DNA from: Flavobacterium sp. Sd200
Lineage (GTDB): Bacteria > Bacteroidota > Bacteroidia > Flavobacteriales > Flavobacteriaceae
Assembly (NCBI RefSeq): GCF_009826935.1
Contig: NZ_WUMN01000004.1
Coordinates: forward strand, 62,001 to 126,000
Length of the DNA: 64,000 bases
Direction: 5' to 3'
Position 1 is the stretch's first letter; every line of letters starts with the position of its first letter. Of the stretch, positions 44,055 through 53,193 are shown one piece after another. Below the pieces are notes generated by a model, which did not search any database, was not told the DNA's origin, and saw only the letters and a list, made by a program, of their open reading frames with translations. The position numbers and the translations under genes were made by a program.

Positions 44055-44552
44055 ATGATAACCTCAACCACACAGCTAATCCTACGGGAGCTTACAGAAG
44101 ATGATAAGCAGCACTTTTATGACCTTAACCTTGATCCTGACGTATTGCAGTATACTGGCGACAGTGTGTTTGAAAGTGTAGAAGCCTCAAGGCTGTTTCT
44201 TGTTAATTACCAAGATGTTTATAAGCGATATGGTTTTGGCCGATGGGCAGTTATGCGTACAGAAGATGATGCTTTTTTAGGTTGGTGCGGACTTAAATAT
44301 TCTGAAGATACGGGGCAGGTTGACTTGGGTTTCAGGTTATTTAAAAAATATTGGGGTAATGGCTATGCCACCGAAGCTGCACAGGCCTGTGTGGTATTGG
44401 CGTTTGAAAAGTTTAGTGTGCAAACACTTGTAGGCAGGGCAATGAGAGCGAACGGTGCCTCAATCCGCGTACTGGAAAAACTTGGATTTGTCTTTAGAGA
44501 ATTTTTTGATTTTGAAGGTAAAGAGGGAGTTATATATAGCATGAAAAAATGA
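44055..44552 (+). CDS. GNAT-family N-acetyltransferase (RimJ/RimL-like)
   Basis: A 165-residue acetyltransferase with LILRELTEDD at the N-terminus, the WAVMRTEDDAFLGWCGL strand, VDLGFRLFKKYWGNGYATEA acetyl-CoA loop and GASIRVLEKLGF. This is the RimJ/RimL subgroup, which acetylates protein N-termini or small amines. Substrate unknown. Starts 29 bp after the preceding secreted-protein gene. Confidence 0.88.
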   Translation: MITSTTQLILRELTEDDKQHFYDLNLDPDVLQYTGDSVFESVEASRLFLVNYQDVYKRYGFGRWAVMRTEDDAFLGWCGLKYSEDTGQVDLGFRLFKKYWGNGYATEAAQACVVLAFEKFSVQTLVGRAMRANGASIRVLEKLGFVFREFFDFEGKEGVIYSMKK

Positions 44553-44591
44553 GGTACGTAGCTTGCCTTTTTTCAAAAAGTATCTAAAAAA

Positions 44592-44620
44592 AATAAACCC
44601 CGCCATTGGCGAGGTTTATT
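44592..44620. terminator. Terminator between GNAT gene and folD
   Basis: A 13-bp stem with one mismatch (44592-44604 with 44608-44620, loop ATT). On the minus strand it is followed by a long T-run and ends the folD transcript 4 nt after the stop codon. Confidence 0.82.
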
Positions 44621-44624
44621 CATA

Positions 44625-45506
44625 TTATTTCTTGTTGCTTCTCAACTCTCTTGCCAGCAGTGTGTTTTTAAGCAGCATGGCAATTGTCATAGGGCCAACA
44701 CCACCCGGAACCGGGGTAATGTAACTCGCTTTCTTGCTCACGTTCTCAAAATCAACATCACCGGTAATTTTGTAGCCTTTTTCAGAGTCGTCGGTTACTC
44801 GTGTAATACCAACGTCTATCACCACAACATCATCCTTAACCATTTCGGCTTTAAGGTAGTTAGGTACGCCAAGGGCTGTAATTATAATATCGGCCTGAGT
44901 AGTTATCTGGCTAATGTTTTTAGTGTGGCTGTGGGTTAGCGTTACTGTACTGTTTCCAGGAAACCCTTTACGACCCATTAGTATGCTCATTGGGCGGCCT
45001 ACAATATGGCTGCGGCCTATAACAACAGTGTGCTTGCCTGCTGTTTGTACATTATAACGCTCTAAAAGCTCTAATATTCCAAACGGAGTTGCCGGTATAA
45101 ACGTAGTCATATCCAGTGCCATTTTTCCAAAATTCTCCGGGTGAAAACCGTCTACGTCCTTGCTTGGGTCTATAGCCATAAGCACCTTTTGTTCGTCTAT
45201 TTGCTTAGGCAAGGGCAGTTGTACTATAAAACCGTCAATGTCGTCGTTTTGGTTAAGCTCCTCGATCTTTTTTAAAAGCTCGATTTCGCTAATGGTTGCA
45301 GGCAGTTTTATAAGGGTGCTTTCAAAACCTATTCTTTCGCAGGCTTTTACTTTACTGCCCACATACGTAAGGCTTGCCCCGTCGTTACCCACCAAAACAG
45401 CAGCAAGGTGAGGCACCTTTTCGCCGCGCTCTTTCATTTTAGCAACCTCGGCAGCTATTTCATTCTTAATATCTTCCGATACTTTTTTACCGTCAAGTAG
45501 TGTCAT
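44625..45506 (-). CDS. folD: Bifunctional methylene-THF dehydrogenase/methenyl-THF cyclohydrolase
   Basis: Interconverts 5,10-methylene- and 10-formyl-tetrahydrofolate for purine and formyl-methionine synthesis. The 293-residue product shows [19 protein letters not shown] (catalytic Lys in the YVxxK context), [19 protein letters not shown], the NADP site [11 protein letters not shown] and [11 protein letters not shown]. Length is normal. Upstream is a repeat-rich 226-bp gap before ffh on the same strand. Confidence 0.96.
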   Translation of the reverse strand: MTLLDGKKVSEDIKNEIAAEVAKMKERGEKVPHLAAVLVGNDGASLTYVGSKVKACERIGFESTLIKLPATISEIELLKKIEELNQNDDIDGFIVQLPLPKQIDEQKVLMAIDPSKDVDGFHPENFGKMALDMTTFIPATPFGILELLERYNVQTAGKHTVVIGRSHIVGRPMSILMGRKGFPGNSTVTLTHSHTKNISQITTQADIIITALGVPNYLKAEMVKDDVVVIDVGITRVTDDSEKGYKITGDVDFENVSKKASYITPVPGGVGPMTIAMLLKNTLLARELRSNKK

Positions 45507-45523
45507 TGTGTTGTTGTTGTTTG

Positions 45524-45710
45524 TAGTTTCAGGTTTAAAGTTTCAGGTTGCCACTCCTGCACTAAAAACCAAGGTTGTGTTGTTATTGTTGTGTTTGTTT
45601 CAGGTTTCAGATTTAAAGTTTCATGTATACAATCGCATCCTTTAAAAAAAACAGGCATTGCACTGTTTGATGATATGAGTGAGCAACCTGAAACTTTAAA
45701 CCTGAAACTA
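45524..45710. repeat. 28-bp perfect inverted repeat between ffh and folD
   Basis: Arms 45524-45551 and 45683-45710 are exact reverse complements, themselves built of the unit GTTTCAGGTTTAAAGTTTC. A degenerate third unit lies at 45599-45627. The arms could fold a large stem in the RNA or be a REP-like element. No gene is seen in 45507-45732. Confidence 0.8.
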
Positions 45711-45732
45711 ATAATTTAACCGCCTTAGGCGT

Positions 45733-47073
45733 TTATTGCTGCATTCCTTTCATGCCACCCATCATGCGCATCAGGTTTTTGCCGCCGCCGCTTTGCATCA
45801 TCTTCATCATTTTGCTCATTTGGTCAAACTGCTTTAACAACTGGTTTACCTGTTGTATGCTTGTTCCGCTTCCTTTAGCTACACGCATTTTGCGTTTTGC
45901 ATCGAGCAGGGCAGGTTTGCTGCGCTCTTTTGGCGTCATCGAATATATAATGGCCTCAATATGTTTAAAGGCATCGTCTTCAATTTCTACATCTTTAAGA
46001 GCTTTTCCGGCTCCGGGAATCATGCCAACAAGGTCTTTCATGTTACCCATTTTTTTTACCTGCTGTATCTGGCTTAAAAAGTCGTCAAAGCCAAACTCAT
46101 TTTTGGCAATTTTCTTTTGCAGTTTGCGTGCTTCTTCTTCGTCATACTGTTCCTGTGCACGCTCTACAAGCGATACCACGTCGCCCATACCCAAAATACG
46201 GTCGGCCATACGGTTAGGATAGAATACATCTATCGCTTCCATTTTTTCGCCCGTACCCACAAACTTGATTGGTTTATTTACTACCGATTTAATAGTAATA
46301 GCCGCACCACCGCGGGTATCACCATCCAGTTTGGTAAGTATTACACCGTCAAAATCCAGTCTGTCGTTAAACGCTTTTGCTGTGTTTACGGCATCCTGTC
46401 CCGTCATTGAGTCAACCACGAACAGGGTTTCCTGTGGCTGTATGGCTTTATGAACGTTAGCGATCTCGGTCATCATTTCTTCGTCTACGGCAAGACGGCC
46501 TGCGGTATCCACAATAACCACATTAAAACCGTTGGCTTTGGCGTGCTTAATAGCATTTTGGGCAATTTCCACAGGGTTGCGGTTGCCTTCTTCGCTGTAC
46601 ACCTCTACGCCAATCTGTCCGCCCACAACATGAAGCTGGTTGATAGCCGCAGGTCGGTAAATATCACACGCTACAAGCAGTGGCTTTTTGTTCTTTTTGG
46701 TTTTTAAAAAGTTAGCCAGTTTACCTGAGAAGGTGGTTTTACCCGATCCCTGTAAACCCGACATTAATATTACCGTAGGGTTGCCGCTAAGGTTTATGCC
46801 TGCAGCATCGCCGCCCATAAGCTCGGTAAGCTCGTCTTTTACAAGCTTAACCATAAGCTGGCCCGGCTGTAGGGTTGTAAGTACATTTTCGCCTATGGCT
46901 TTATCGCGCACACGGGTAGTAAAATCTTTGGCTATCTTAAAGTTAACGTCGGCATCCAAAAGGGCGCGGCGCACCTCTTTCAGCGTGTCGGCAACGTTAA
47001 CATCGGTTATCTTTCCATGGCCTTTAAGTACGTGAAAGGCTTTGTCTAATTTATCGCTTAAATTTTCAAACAT
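45733..47073 (-). CDS. ffh: Signal recognition particle protein
   Basis: The SRP GTPase that, with 4.5S RNA, targets membrane proteins to FtsY and the translocon. The 446-residue protein has the N domain, G1 GLQGSGKTT, the RPAAINQL segment, DTAGRLAVDEEM, TKLDGDTRGG and a methionine-rich M domain ending MMKMMQSGGGKNLMRMMGGM. A TAAATTTG -7 element (minus strand, 47105-47098) precedes it. The SRP RNA is not in the window. Confidence 0.96.
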   Translation of the reverse strand: MFENLSDKLDKAFHVLKGHGKITDVNVADTLKEVRRALLDADVNFKIAKDFTTRVRDKAIGENVLTTLQPGQLMVKLVKDELTELMGGDAAGINLSGNPTVILMSGLQGSGKTTFSGKLANFLKTKKNKKPLLVACDIYRPAAINQLHVVGGQIGVEVYSEEGNRNPVEIAQNAIKHAKANGFNVVIVDTAGRLAVDEEMMTEIANVHKAIQPQETLFVVDSMTGQDAVNTAKAFNDRLDFDGVILTKLDGDTRGGAAITIKSVVNKPIKFVGTGEKMEAIDVFYPNRMADRILGMGDVVSLVERAQEQYDEEEARKLQKKIAKNEFGFDDFLSQIQQVKKMGNMKDLVGMIPGAGKALKDVEIEDDAFKHIEAIIYSMTPKERSKPALLDAKRKMRVAKGSGTSIQQVNQLLKQFDQMSKMMKMMQSGGGKNLMRMMGGMKGMQQ

Positions 47074-47173
47074 AATAATGTCCTGTTTTCAGAGGTGCAA
47101 ATTTAAGGATTTGATTTTGAAGTTACAGGCTTATGCCAATAAAATACCGCAAACATATTGTGGGTGCTGTAAG

Positions 47174-47210
47174 TTTTTGAATAGAAGCGGTGTAGTTTTG
47201 TTTACCTTTG
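47174..47210 (+). promoter_or_regulatory. Candidate promoter of the AraC gene at 47231
   Basis: TTTTTG at 47174-47179 and TACCTTTG at 47203-47210 with a 23-nt spacer; the start codon is 20 nt downstream. A second element TATATTTC at 47222 is too close to the ATG to be useful. Confidence 0.5.
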
Positions 47211-47230
47211 TTTGGTAAAATTATATTTCA

Positions 47231-48001
47231 ATGCGGTTCGATCTCTATTCCCCCTGTGCTGCTTTACAACCTTACATAAAGTACTTTGCTGTTTCAGAGC
47301 AGCAGGAGGCACAGAATTATACTGTTTTACCCGGAACCGCACTGGTAATGGGATTTCAATATCGGGGAATTTTAAGTCAGGTTGAAGGAAACCGTGTAAC
47401 AGCACTCGCATCGGCAGGAATAACAGGATTGATGGATACTTATAGGGTATTTAAAAATTCGGAAAGTATTGGTACTGTGCTGGTTTACTTTAAAGAGACA
47501 GGGGCTGCCAACTTTTTTAAAATACCTCTTAACGAACTTTTTTCTGAAAGTGTGGGCATGTATAATTTTATCGCCCCATCAACATTAGAAAATATATCAA
47601 ACAGTCTCGCTAATGCTTACACTGATGCACAACGTATTACTGTTATAGAACAGTTTCTTATCTCTCAATTGCACAGCCTGTCTACAGATAGACTTATAGA
47701 AGAGGCAGTACGACTTATAACCCTCACTAATGGTACAATGCGAATTAAGGAGCTTGCTCAAAAATTACATATAAGCCAAAGCCCATTAGAAAAACGTTTC
47801 AGAAAAACGGTAGGTGCCACGGCTAAAAAATTTTCCTCTATAATCAGGATACATTCTTTAATAGATTTTGCAAATAATGGGAATGATATTGCCTATGCCG
47901 CGCACAATGCCGGATATTATGACCAATCACATTTTATAAAAGATTTTAAAACTTTTACAGGTCAAACCCCGGAAATTTTCTTTTCTGAAAAAGTCAAATA
48001 A
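47231..48001 (+). CDS. AraC-family transcriptional regulator (DUF6597-like sensor)
   Basis: A 256-residue regulator with an N-terminal DUF6597-like domain (ALQPYIKYFAVSEQQ, ALVMGFQYRG) and a C-terminal AraC domain (MRIKELAQKLHISQSPLEKRF, YAAHNAGYYDQSHFIKDFK, TGQTPEIFF). It probably controls the DUF1398 gene 156 bp downstream. Unlike the two other AraC proteins it lacks the cupin signature. Confidence 0.88.
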   Translation: MRFDLYSPCAALQPYIKYFAVSEQQEAQNYTVLPGTALVMGFQYRGILSQVEGNRVTALASAGITGLMDTYRVFKNSESIGTVLVYFKETGAANFFKIPLNELFSESVGMYNFIAPSTLENISNSLANAYTDAQRITVIEQFLISQLHSLSTDRLIEEAVRLITLTNGTMRIKELAQKLHISQSPLEKRFRKTVGATAKKFSSIIRIHSLIDFANNGNDIAYAAHNAGYYDQSHFIKDFKTFTGQTPEIFFSEKVK

Positions 48002-48157
48002 ACGGTTTTTTACAATTAAGGCCTGTGTAAAATGTAAATCTTTGCAGCAGTTAAATAGGCAATCATGGCAAAATTTTCTAACACAGCAATTGCACTGGCA
48101 ATTTCTGCAGCGGCATACAGCCAACAATACAATAGTATTCACTTAAACAATAATTAT

Positions 48158-48547
48158 ATGTTCACTATCGACCAGATTAAAGCTGTGCATTCCAAAGTAA
48201 AAAGTGGTGCCGATTTTCCTCAGTATGTTCAGGATATAAAAGCTTTGGGTGTAGTTTCTTATAACCAGTATGTCGCCGATGGCCGTACGGTTTACAATGG
48301 GCAGGATCATATTGCCGAAGCTCCTGCAAAATATCAACCGTTTACTATTGCATCGACGGGCAATAAAGAACGTTTAGCACATCACCTGAAAATACACCAG
48401 GCGGGAGAGACCGATTACCTTACATTTTGCAGGCACGCTGCCGAAGATGGCGTAGAAAAATGGACGGTAGACACCGAAAAAATGACCTGTACCTATTATG
48501 ACCTTGCCGGAAATGTGCTTATAGAAGAGGTTATACCTACGGTTTAA
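48158..48547 (+). CDS. DUF1398 (YbcV-like) protein
   Basis: A 129-residue cytoplasmic protein of the DUF1398 family: MFTIDQIKAVHSKVKSGADF, YVADGRTVYNG, and FCRHAAEDGVEKWTVDTEKM with the terminal NVLIEEVIP. Function unknown. I choose ATG 48158 because family members begin at MFTxxQI. The frame is open up to ATG 48065 and would add 31 residues that look vaguely like a signal peptide (AIALAISAAAYSQ); I regard this as less likely. Confidence 0.83.
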   Translation: MFTIDQIKAVHSKVKSGADFPQYVQDIKALGVVSYNQYVADGRTVYNGQDHIAEAPAKYQPFTIASTGNKERLAHHLKIHQAGETDYLTFCRHAAEDGVEKWTVDTEKMTCTYYDLAGNVLIEEVIPTV

Positions 48548-48645
48548 TAATTGCTGCTATTTTTTATTTTGTGGGGTTATGGAGTGTTGTCATGATTTAG
48601 TAGATAAGAATATCGCCCGAGTTGTTTAAATTTACATTTTACATT

Positions 48646-49476
48646 ATGACCCCACTCTTTAAAATATACCGTCTTACTCCCGATGAAGCTCTGCGCATAG
48701 GCACGCAGCCTAACAACCCGCACCATCATGATTACGAGGAGCTGATTATTGGGCTTGAGGGGACATTGGAGCATTTTATAGATTTTAAGACCGAGACGTA
48801 CAGCGCGCCGTTTGTAAGCTTTATTACGAAAGGAAAAATACACCGCGTGCGCCCGGGGCTCAACAACGGCCGCTGCGATATGTGGGTCATTCGCTTTAAA
48901 AGTGAGTTTATACCGGAAACTACCTTCAGGCTTTACAGCTTTTACCACGACTATGCCACCATAAGCACTCAAAAAGGCAATTGCTTTAACCGTATGGCAG
49001 CATTGTGTGATATGATGTATAACGAAATGCAGGCCGCCACGCCCGATTATCCTGTAATACAGCATTTGCTATCGGCGTTGTTTGCAATGATAGAATCGGA
49101 ACGGAAAAAAATTGAGCCCAATGGAGGTGCCGATGCCCTAAAAGCTAACAATATTACGTTTAAGAACTTTCTTGCCCTGCTTGAAGAAAACTTCCGAAGG
49201 CCGGAAGGGGTAGAATTCTATGCCTCTAAACTGTTCATGACCTCGCGCAACCTGAACCTTATTTGCCAGAACATACTGCAAAAAAGCGTTTCGGAAATTA
49301 TAGAGACCCGCAAACTTATAGAGGCCAAAAACCTGCTGATACATACTGATAAGCCCATATCTGAAATTGGCTTTGAACTGGGCTATAACGAAAAAGCCTA
49401 TTTTACCAGCGTATTTAAGAAGCGTTCCGGCCAAACCCCAAGCCGGTTTAGAGAAGAAATGCAGAAGATGATGTAA
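48646..49476 (+). CDS. AraC-family transcriptional regulator
   Basis: A 276-residue regulator with an N-terminal cupin (HHHDYEELIIGLEGTLEHFIDF) and a C-terminal AraC domain (FYASKLFMTSRNLNLICQNI, ISEIGFELGYNEKAYFTSVFKK, SGQTPSRFREE). ATG 48646 is preferred over TTG 48622. Downstream, past a large inverted repeat, are a dioxygenase and an esterase gene that could be its targets. Confidence 0.88.
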   Translation: MTPLFKIYRLTPDEALRIGTQPNNPHHHDYEELIIGLEGTLEHFIDFKTETYSAPFVSFITKGKIHRVRPGLNNGRCDMWVIRFKSEFIPETTFRLYSFYHDYATISTQKGNCFNRMAALCDMMYNEMQAATPDYPVIQHLLSALFAMIESERKKIEPNGGADALKANNITFKNFLALLEENFRRPEGVEFYASKLFMTSRNLNLICQNILQKSVSEIIETRKLIEAKNLLIHTDKPISEIGFELGYNEKAYFTSVFKKRSGQTPSRFREEMQKMM

Positions 49477-49679
49477 GGGTGGTTTTTGGTTGTTAGTTTT
49501 TGGTTGTTAGTTTTTGGTTGATGGTTGATGGTTTTTGGATTTGTCTATTATCTCTTGTCTATCATCTATTATCTCTCTACAAAAACTACTACTATTTTAC
49601 CGAAAAGTGATACCAAATACCTTTTCATTATCCCGACCTTTGTAAGGTAAATTATACCAATAACAGCCTTGATAAATTG

Positions 49680-49821
49680 TCTCGCAAAGGCGCAGAGCCG
49701 CAAAGCTGTGAGCTAATTTTAGGTTCTTAAGCGGCTGTTAAGCCGCTAAGCTTAGCGGCTTAACAGCCGCCCAGAATGGAAATGCCACAGTATATCTTTG
49801 CGGCTCTGCGTCTTTGCGAGA
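49680..49821. repeat. Nested palindromic element
   Basis: Outer arms 49680-49705 and 49796-49821 are 26-bp reverse complements with one mismatch (unit TCTCGCAAAGGCGCAGAGCC). Between them 49731-49770 is a perfect 40-bp palindrome centred on AAGCTT. Weaker outer pairing (ATACCAAT 49655-49662 with ATTGGTAT 49860-49867) may extend it to over 200 bp. It fills most of the 408-bp gap and looks like a MITE or REP-type repeat. 49480-49560 is a low-complexity GTTGTTAGTTTTTG region. Confidence 0.85.
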
Positions 49822-49870
49822 TATTAAAATTCAGCAATATCAGGCTAAAATATAACAGAATTGGTATTAA

Positions 49871-49876
49871 AAGGAG
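49871..49876 (+). promoter_or_regulatory. Shine-Dalgarno-like site
   Basis: AAGGAG, 8 nt before ATG 49885. Strong Shine-Dalgarno sequences are rare in Bacteroidetes and absent from most genes in this window, so this one stands out. Confidence 0.55.
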
Positions 49877-49884
49877 ACTGACTT

Positions 49885-50769
49885 ATGGATCGTAAACACT
49901 TTTTACAAACCCTTGCGGCATTGCCCCTTGCCGGTGCCGTGGGCAATTTATCGGAACTGGGAAAATTAACCCAGCCTTTAGAGAATACACAAACCATGCC
50001 TGCACTATTTTTGGGTCATGGGAGCCCTATGAATGCGATTGAAGAGAACGAGTTTGTGGCTAATTTCAGGAAAATAGCCAGAGAAATACCTAAACCCACT
50101 GCAATACTCTGTGTGTCGGCACATTGGGAAACGCGCGGAACCTTTGTAACCGCTATGCAAAACCCGCCTACCATTCACGATTTTGGCGGTTTCCCCAAAG
50201 CCTTGTTCGATGTACAGTATCCGGCACCGGGCAGCCCAACACTCGCAAAGCAAACCAAAGAACTTATAAAAACCACAACCATTGGACTCGACGATAAATG
50301 GGGGCTGGACCATGGAGCGTGGTCGGTCATAAAACACCTGTACCCCAATGCCGATGTACCCATTATACAGTTCAGTATAGACTATACCCAGTCGCCACAA
50401 TATCATTACGATTTGGGTAAGCAGTTGGCTGCGCTACGCAAAAAAGGCATCCTTATTATAGGCAGCGGCAATGTTGTGCATAACTTAAGATTAATGGACT
50501 GGAAAAACATCCACACCGATAATTTTGGTTTCGACTGGGCTGTTGAAGCTAACGAAAGAATGAAAGCCTATATTAAAAGCGGCGACCACAAACAGCTTAT
50601 AAATTTTAAAAGCCAAGGCAAAGCATTTGACCTCGCCATACCTTCTCCTGAGCATTATCTGCCACTTTTGTACACCCTTGCCTTAAAAGGAGAGAACGAA
50701 AAAGTAACCATTTTTAACGATAAGGCCGTAGCGGGTTCGCTAACCATGACATCGGTTAAAATAGGATAA
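49885..50769 (+). CDS. DODA-type extradiol ring-cleavage dioxygenase (YgiD/LigB-like)
   Basis: A 294-residue protein of the LigB family, close to 4,5-DOPA extradiol dioxygenase YgiD. Metal-site and active-site segments are LGHGSPMNAIEEN, VSAHWETRG, HDFGGFPKALFDVQYPAPG, LDHGAWSVIKHLYPNADVP and SGNVVHNLR. Residues 1-35 (MDRKHFLQTLAALPLAGAV) are an extra hydrophobic N-terminal segment, possibly an export signal lacking the twin arginine; E. coli YgiD has none. The esterase gene follows after 2 bp. Confidence 0.9.
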   Translation: MDRKHFLQTLAALPLAGAVGNLSELGKLTQPLENTQTMPALFLGHGSPMNAIEENEFVANFRKIAREIPKPTAILCVSAHWETRGTFVTAMQNPPTIHDFGGFPKALFDVQYPAPGSPTLAKQTKELIKTTTIGLDDKWGLDHGAWSVIKHLYPNADVPIIQFSIDYTQSPQYHYDLGKQLAALRKKGILIIGSGNVVHNLRLMDWKNIHTDNFGFDWAVEANERMKAYIKSGDHKQLINFKSQGKAFDLAIPSPEHYLPLLYTLALKGENEKVTIFNDKAVAGSLTMTSVKIG

Positions 50770-50771
50770 CC

Positions 50772-51467
50772 ATGAAATCACTCATAACACTATTATTTGC
50801 CCTAACCATGCAGGCACAAACCACAACAGAGGCGTTGCACTACCTTGTGCGGAAGCCTAAAATAAAAGCTACACACCCTCCGGTATTATTTTTACTGCAC
50901 GGTGTGGGCAGCAACGAAAAAGACCTTTTTAGCTTTGCCGATAACCTACCCGATGAATATCTTATAATCTCAGCCCGCGGGTCGCTAACATTGGGTGCCG
51001 GCCGCTATGGTTGGTTTAATGTAGAATTTAAAGACGGCAAGCCTAATATGAATTTTGAAGAGCAGGAAACCAGCCGTAAACTGCTTATAGATTTTATAGG
51101 CCAAATGCAGCAAAAGTTTGGCTTTGATGCCAAACAGGTGTATTTGTGCGGTTTTAGCCAAGGTGGCATTATGAGCTACAGTATAGCCCTGACCAAACCA
51201 GAACTTATAAAAGGCATAGCTGTAATGAGTGGCAGGCTGCTGCCTGAAATTAAGCCGTTTGCCGCACCCGATGATAAGCTTAAAAGACTTGATATATTTA
51301 TCAGCCATGGTACAGCCGACGCTGTGCTGACGGTAGACTGGGCGCGTGCTGCCAAAACGTATTTGGAAGAACATGGGTTAAAACCACAGTACCATGAATA
51401 TGCGGGTGCAGGCCACCAGATAAACCAGGCCATGTTTACCGATTTACTGGCATGGCTTAAAAGATAA
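50772..51467 (+). CDS. Alpha/beta hydrolase, phospholipase/carboxylesterase type
   Basis: A 231-residue esterase with a probable signal peptide (MKSLITLLFALTMQAQ), oxyanion segment LLHGVGSNEKD, nucleophile GFSQGG, acid Asp in SHGTADAVL and His in GAGHQIN. It is of the YpfH/carboxylesterase 2 group. Two bases after the dioxygenase gene, so they are translationally linked and may act on one aromatic ester substrate. Confidence 0.88.
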   Translation: MKSLITLLFALTMQAQTTTEALHYLVRKPKIKATHPPVLFLLHGVGSNEKDLFSFADNLPDEYLIISARGSLTLGAGRYGWFNVEFKDGKPNMNFEEQETSRKLLIDFIGQMQQKFGFDAKQVYLCGFSQGGIMSYSIALTKPELIKGIAVMSGRLLPEIKPFAAPDDKLKRLDIFISHGTADAVLTVDWARAAKTYLEEHGLKPQYHEYAGAGHQINQAMFTDLLAWLKR

Positions 51468-51489
51468 CTAACCCAAAGTTGTTTTGTAG

Positions 51490-51524
51490 ATCCCTTTTGT
51501 GCGAAAGCGCAGGAGGGATTTTTT
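51490..51524 (+). terminator. Terminator after the esterase gene
   Basis: ATCCCTTTTGTGC, GAAA tetraloop, GCGCAGGAGGGAT (several wobble pairs) and T6. A degenerate copy of the same sequence is found at 53150-53180 after the rhomboid gene. Confidence 0.72.
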
Positions 51525-51572
51525 GTTTGGTATTATGTTAAAATTGTAGATTAGCCAGCTAAACGACATCCG

Positions 51573-53132
51573 ATGGATATAAGCACATATAAAATTAAAA
51601 TTAATTATATTTTACCTGTCTACGTAAAAATTGCATTAGGCAGTGTTATAGGTTTCATACTGGTTAGGTATGTAAATATTTTGTTTAATATTATAGACCT
51701 TAAAGAAATAGTATGGGAGCTTTGGATTCCTTTCGCTTTTCCATGGCTCCCCATCACCTTATGGCTGCGCCAAAGATTGCGCATATTGACCTTTAAAAAA
51801 GATAATGATAAGGGCCGTTTCTTTTTTCAGCTAATAGCCTGGATAAGCATAGGGTTAAGTATGGCAATTTCTCAGTCATACCTTACAACCGCTACAGGAA
51901 AGCTTATAGAGCTTAAGAATGTAGATGAGTTGGCTTTTAAGGAAAATGTACGCTATTACAAGATTAATACTTTTGTAGTAGATACTTTATATGGCGGATC
52001 TTATACTGATTTTAATACCAGTGGTAAACATAACGAAACTCTGAATTTTAATACTTATTTCGTTATGCCTATTATAGGTTCGTCATCAGCACCTAAAGAG
52101 AAAAGGTGCTGGTATGGAATCGAATATAGTGATCACGTTAGTAATCGATTAAGTAGTAGCGAAAAAAAGAAGGCGTTCGAAGATTTTTATAAAGACTGCC
52201 TTACTAAATTAATGGCGTATGATTTTTATGATATTGATCATTTTGAAAGGATTCCTACATCTGATGATAAAGACTCTTATTTTAAAGCTATACAGGATTG
52301 TATTAAGACTGTTCCAAATGAAAATTGTGTTGTACTTACCCCTGTTAGGCAAACCTATGAAAGTCGAAATGGGAATAAGCTTTTCTGGATATTCGGATCA
52401 TTCCTTATTGGGATAGTAGTATTTACATTATTACTTGCTATTCCGGGGTATAGTAAGCCGGAACATAATAAGTTTTTAAAAGGTGAAAAGCCTAAGCAGG
52501 ATGATCTAATAGACATGCTTAATTATTTGGTTCCAAAAGGAGACCACTTTGCAACATCTGTGATTATAAATATCAATATTATTGTATTTCTGATAATGAT
52601 ATTTAGTGGTGTAAATCTTATTTCGCCCAAAGGTACAGACCTCTTACATTGGGGAGCCAACAGACGTTTAGAAACAATGGGCGGTGAATGGTGGAGACTT
52701 TTTACAAGTATGTTTTTACATGGTGGTATAATGCATGTTATACTTAATATTTTTGGACTCGCGATTGCAGGAATTTTTGTGGAGCCAATATTGGGGCGCA
52801 CGAGATATTTTGTACTATATATAATTTGTGGTATCTGCGGTAGTTTGGCAAGTGTTCTATGGAATGATAATGTTGTTAGTGTAGGTGCTTCTGGCGCAAT
52901 TTTTGGGCTGTATGGTTGTTTATTGGGATTATTATTTACCAATGCTATTCCTAAAGAAAGTAGAAAAATAACATTTATGTTCGTCGCAATTTACGCAGGT
53001 GTCAATCTTGTAATGGGAATGCTTTCGATTGGAATAGATAATGCAGCTCATATAGGAGGCCTGTTAAGCGGAGTTCTAGTGGCTTTGATAGTATATAAAT
53101 TCTTTGGACTGAAAGATCGTAAAGATGGATAA
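51573..53132 (+). CDS. Rhomboid-family intramembrane serine protease with long N-terminal region
   Basis: A 519-residue membrane protein. The C-terminal 190 residues are a rhomboid domain with GGEWWRLFTSMFLHGGIMHVILN, nucleophile Ser440 in GASGAIFG and His493 in NAAHIGG. The preceding about 320 residues have three helices (two near the N-terminus, one near 275) and an extracytoplasmic region with two Cys; this part is unlike the usual short rhomboid N-terminus and I do not recognise it. The lower codon regularity and flanking terminator copies suggest acquisition. Confidence 0.87.
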   Translation: MDISTYKIKINYILPVYVKIALGSVIGFILVRYVNILFNIIDLKEIVWELWIPFAFPWLPITLWLRQRLRILTFKKDNDKGRFFFQLIAWISIGLSMAISQSYLTTATGKLIELKNVDELAFKENVRYYKINTFVVDTLYGGSYTDFNTSGKHNETLNFNTYFVMPIIGSSSAPKEKRCWYGIEYSDHVSNRLSSSEKKKAFEDFYKDCLTKLMAYDFYDIDHFERIPTSDDKDSYFKAIQDCIKTVPNENCVVLTPVRQTYESRNGNKLFWIFGSFLIGIVVFTLLLAIPGYSKPEHNKFLKGEKPKQDDLIDMLNYLVPKGDHFATSVIININIIVFLIMIFSGVNLISPKGTDLLHWGANRRLETMGGEWWRLFTSMFLHGGIMHVILNIFGLAIAGIFVEPILGRTRYFVLYIICGICGSLASVLWNDNVVSVGASGAIFGLYGCLLGLLFTNAIPKESRKITFMFVAIYAGVNLVMGMLSIGIDNAAHIGGLLSGVLVALIVYKFFGLKDRKDG

Positions 53133-53149
53133 TGAAGATAAAAAATCTT

Positions 53150-53180
53150 TTTTTGTGCGAAAGTGTAGGAGGGATCTTTA
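53150..53180 (+). repeat. Degenerate copy of the 51490 terminator
   Basis: TTTTGTGCGAAAGTGTAGGA and following GGGATCTTT match the right part of the terminator at 51490-51524. The left arm is lost, so it is a weaker hairpin. Together the copies bracket the rhomboid gene. Confidence 0.6.
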
Positions 53181-53193
53181 TTGTTAAATTAGT

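Noticed and set aside
48065..48157. N-terminal extension of the DUF1398 protein resembling a signal peptide
   Set aside because: Family members are cytoplasmic and begin at the MFTxxQI segment; the extension has no homologous counterpart that I know.
49480..49560. Tandem GTTGTTAGTTTTTG units as a possible regulatory array
   Set aside because: Irregular low-complexity sequence; a similar type appears reverse-complemented at 62957-62993, suggesting dispersed simple repeats.
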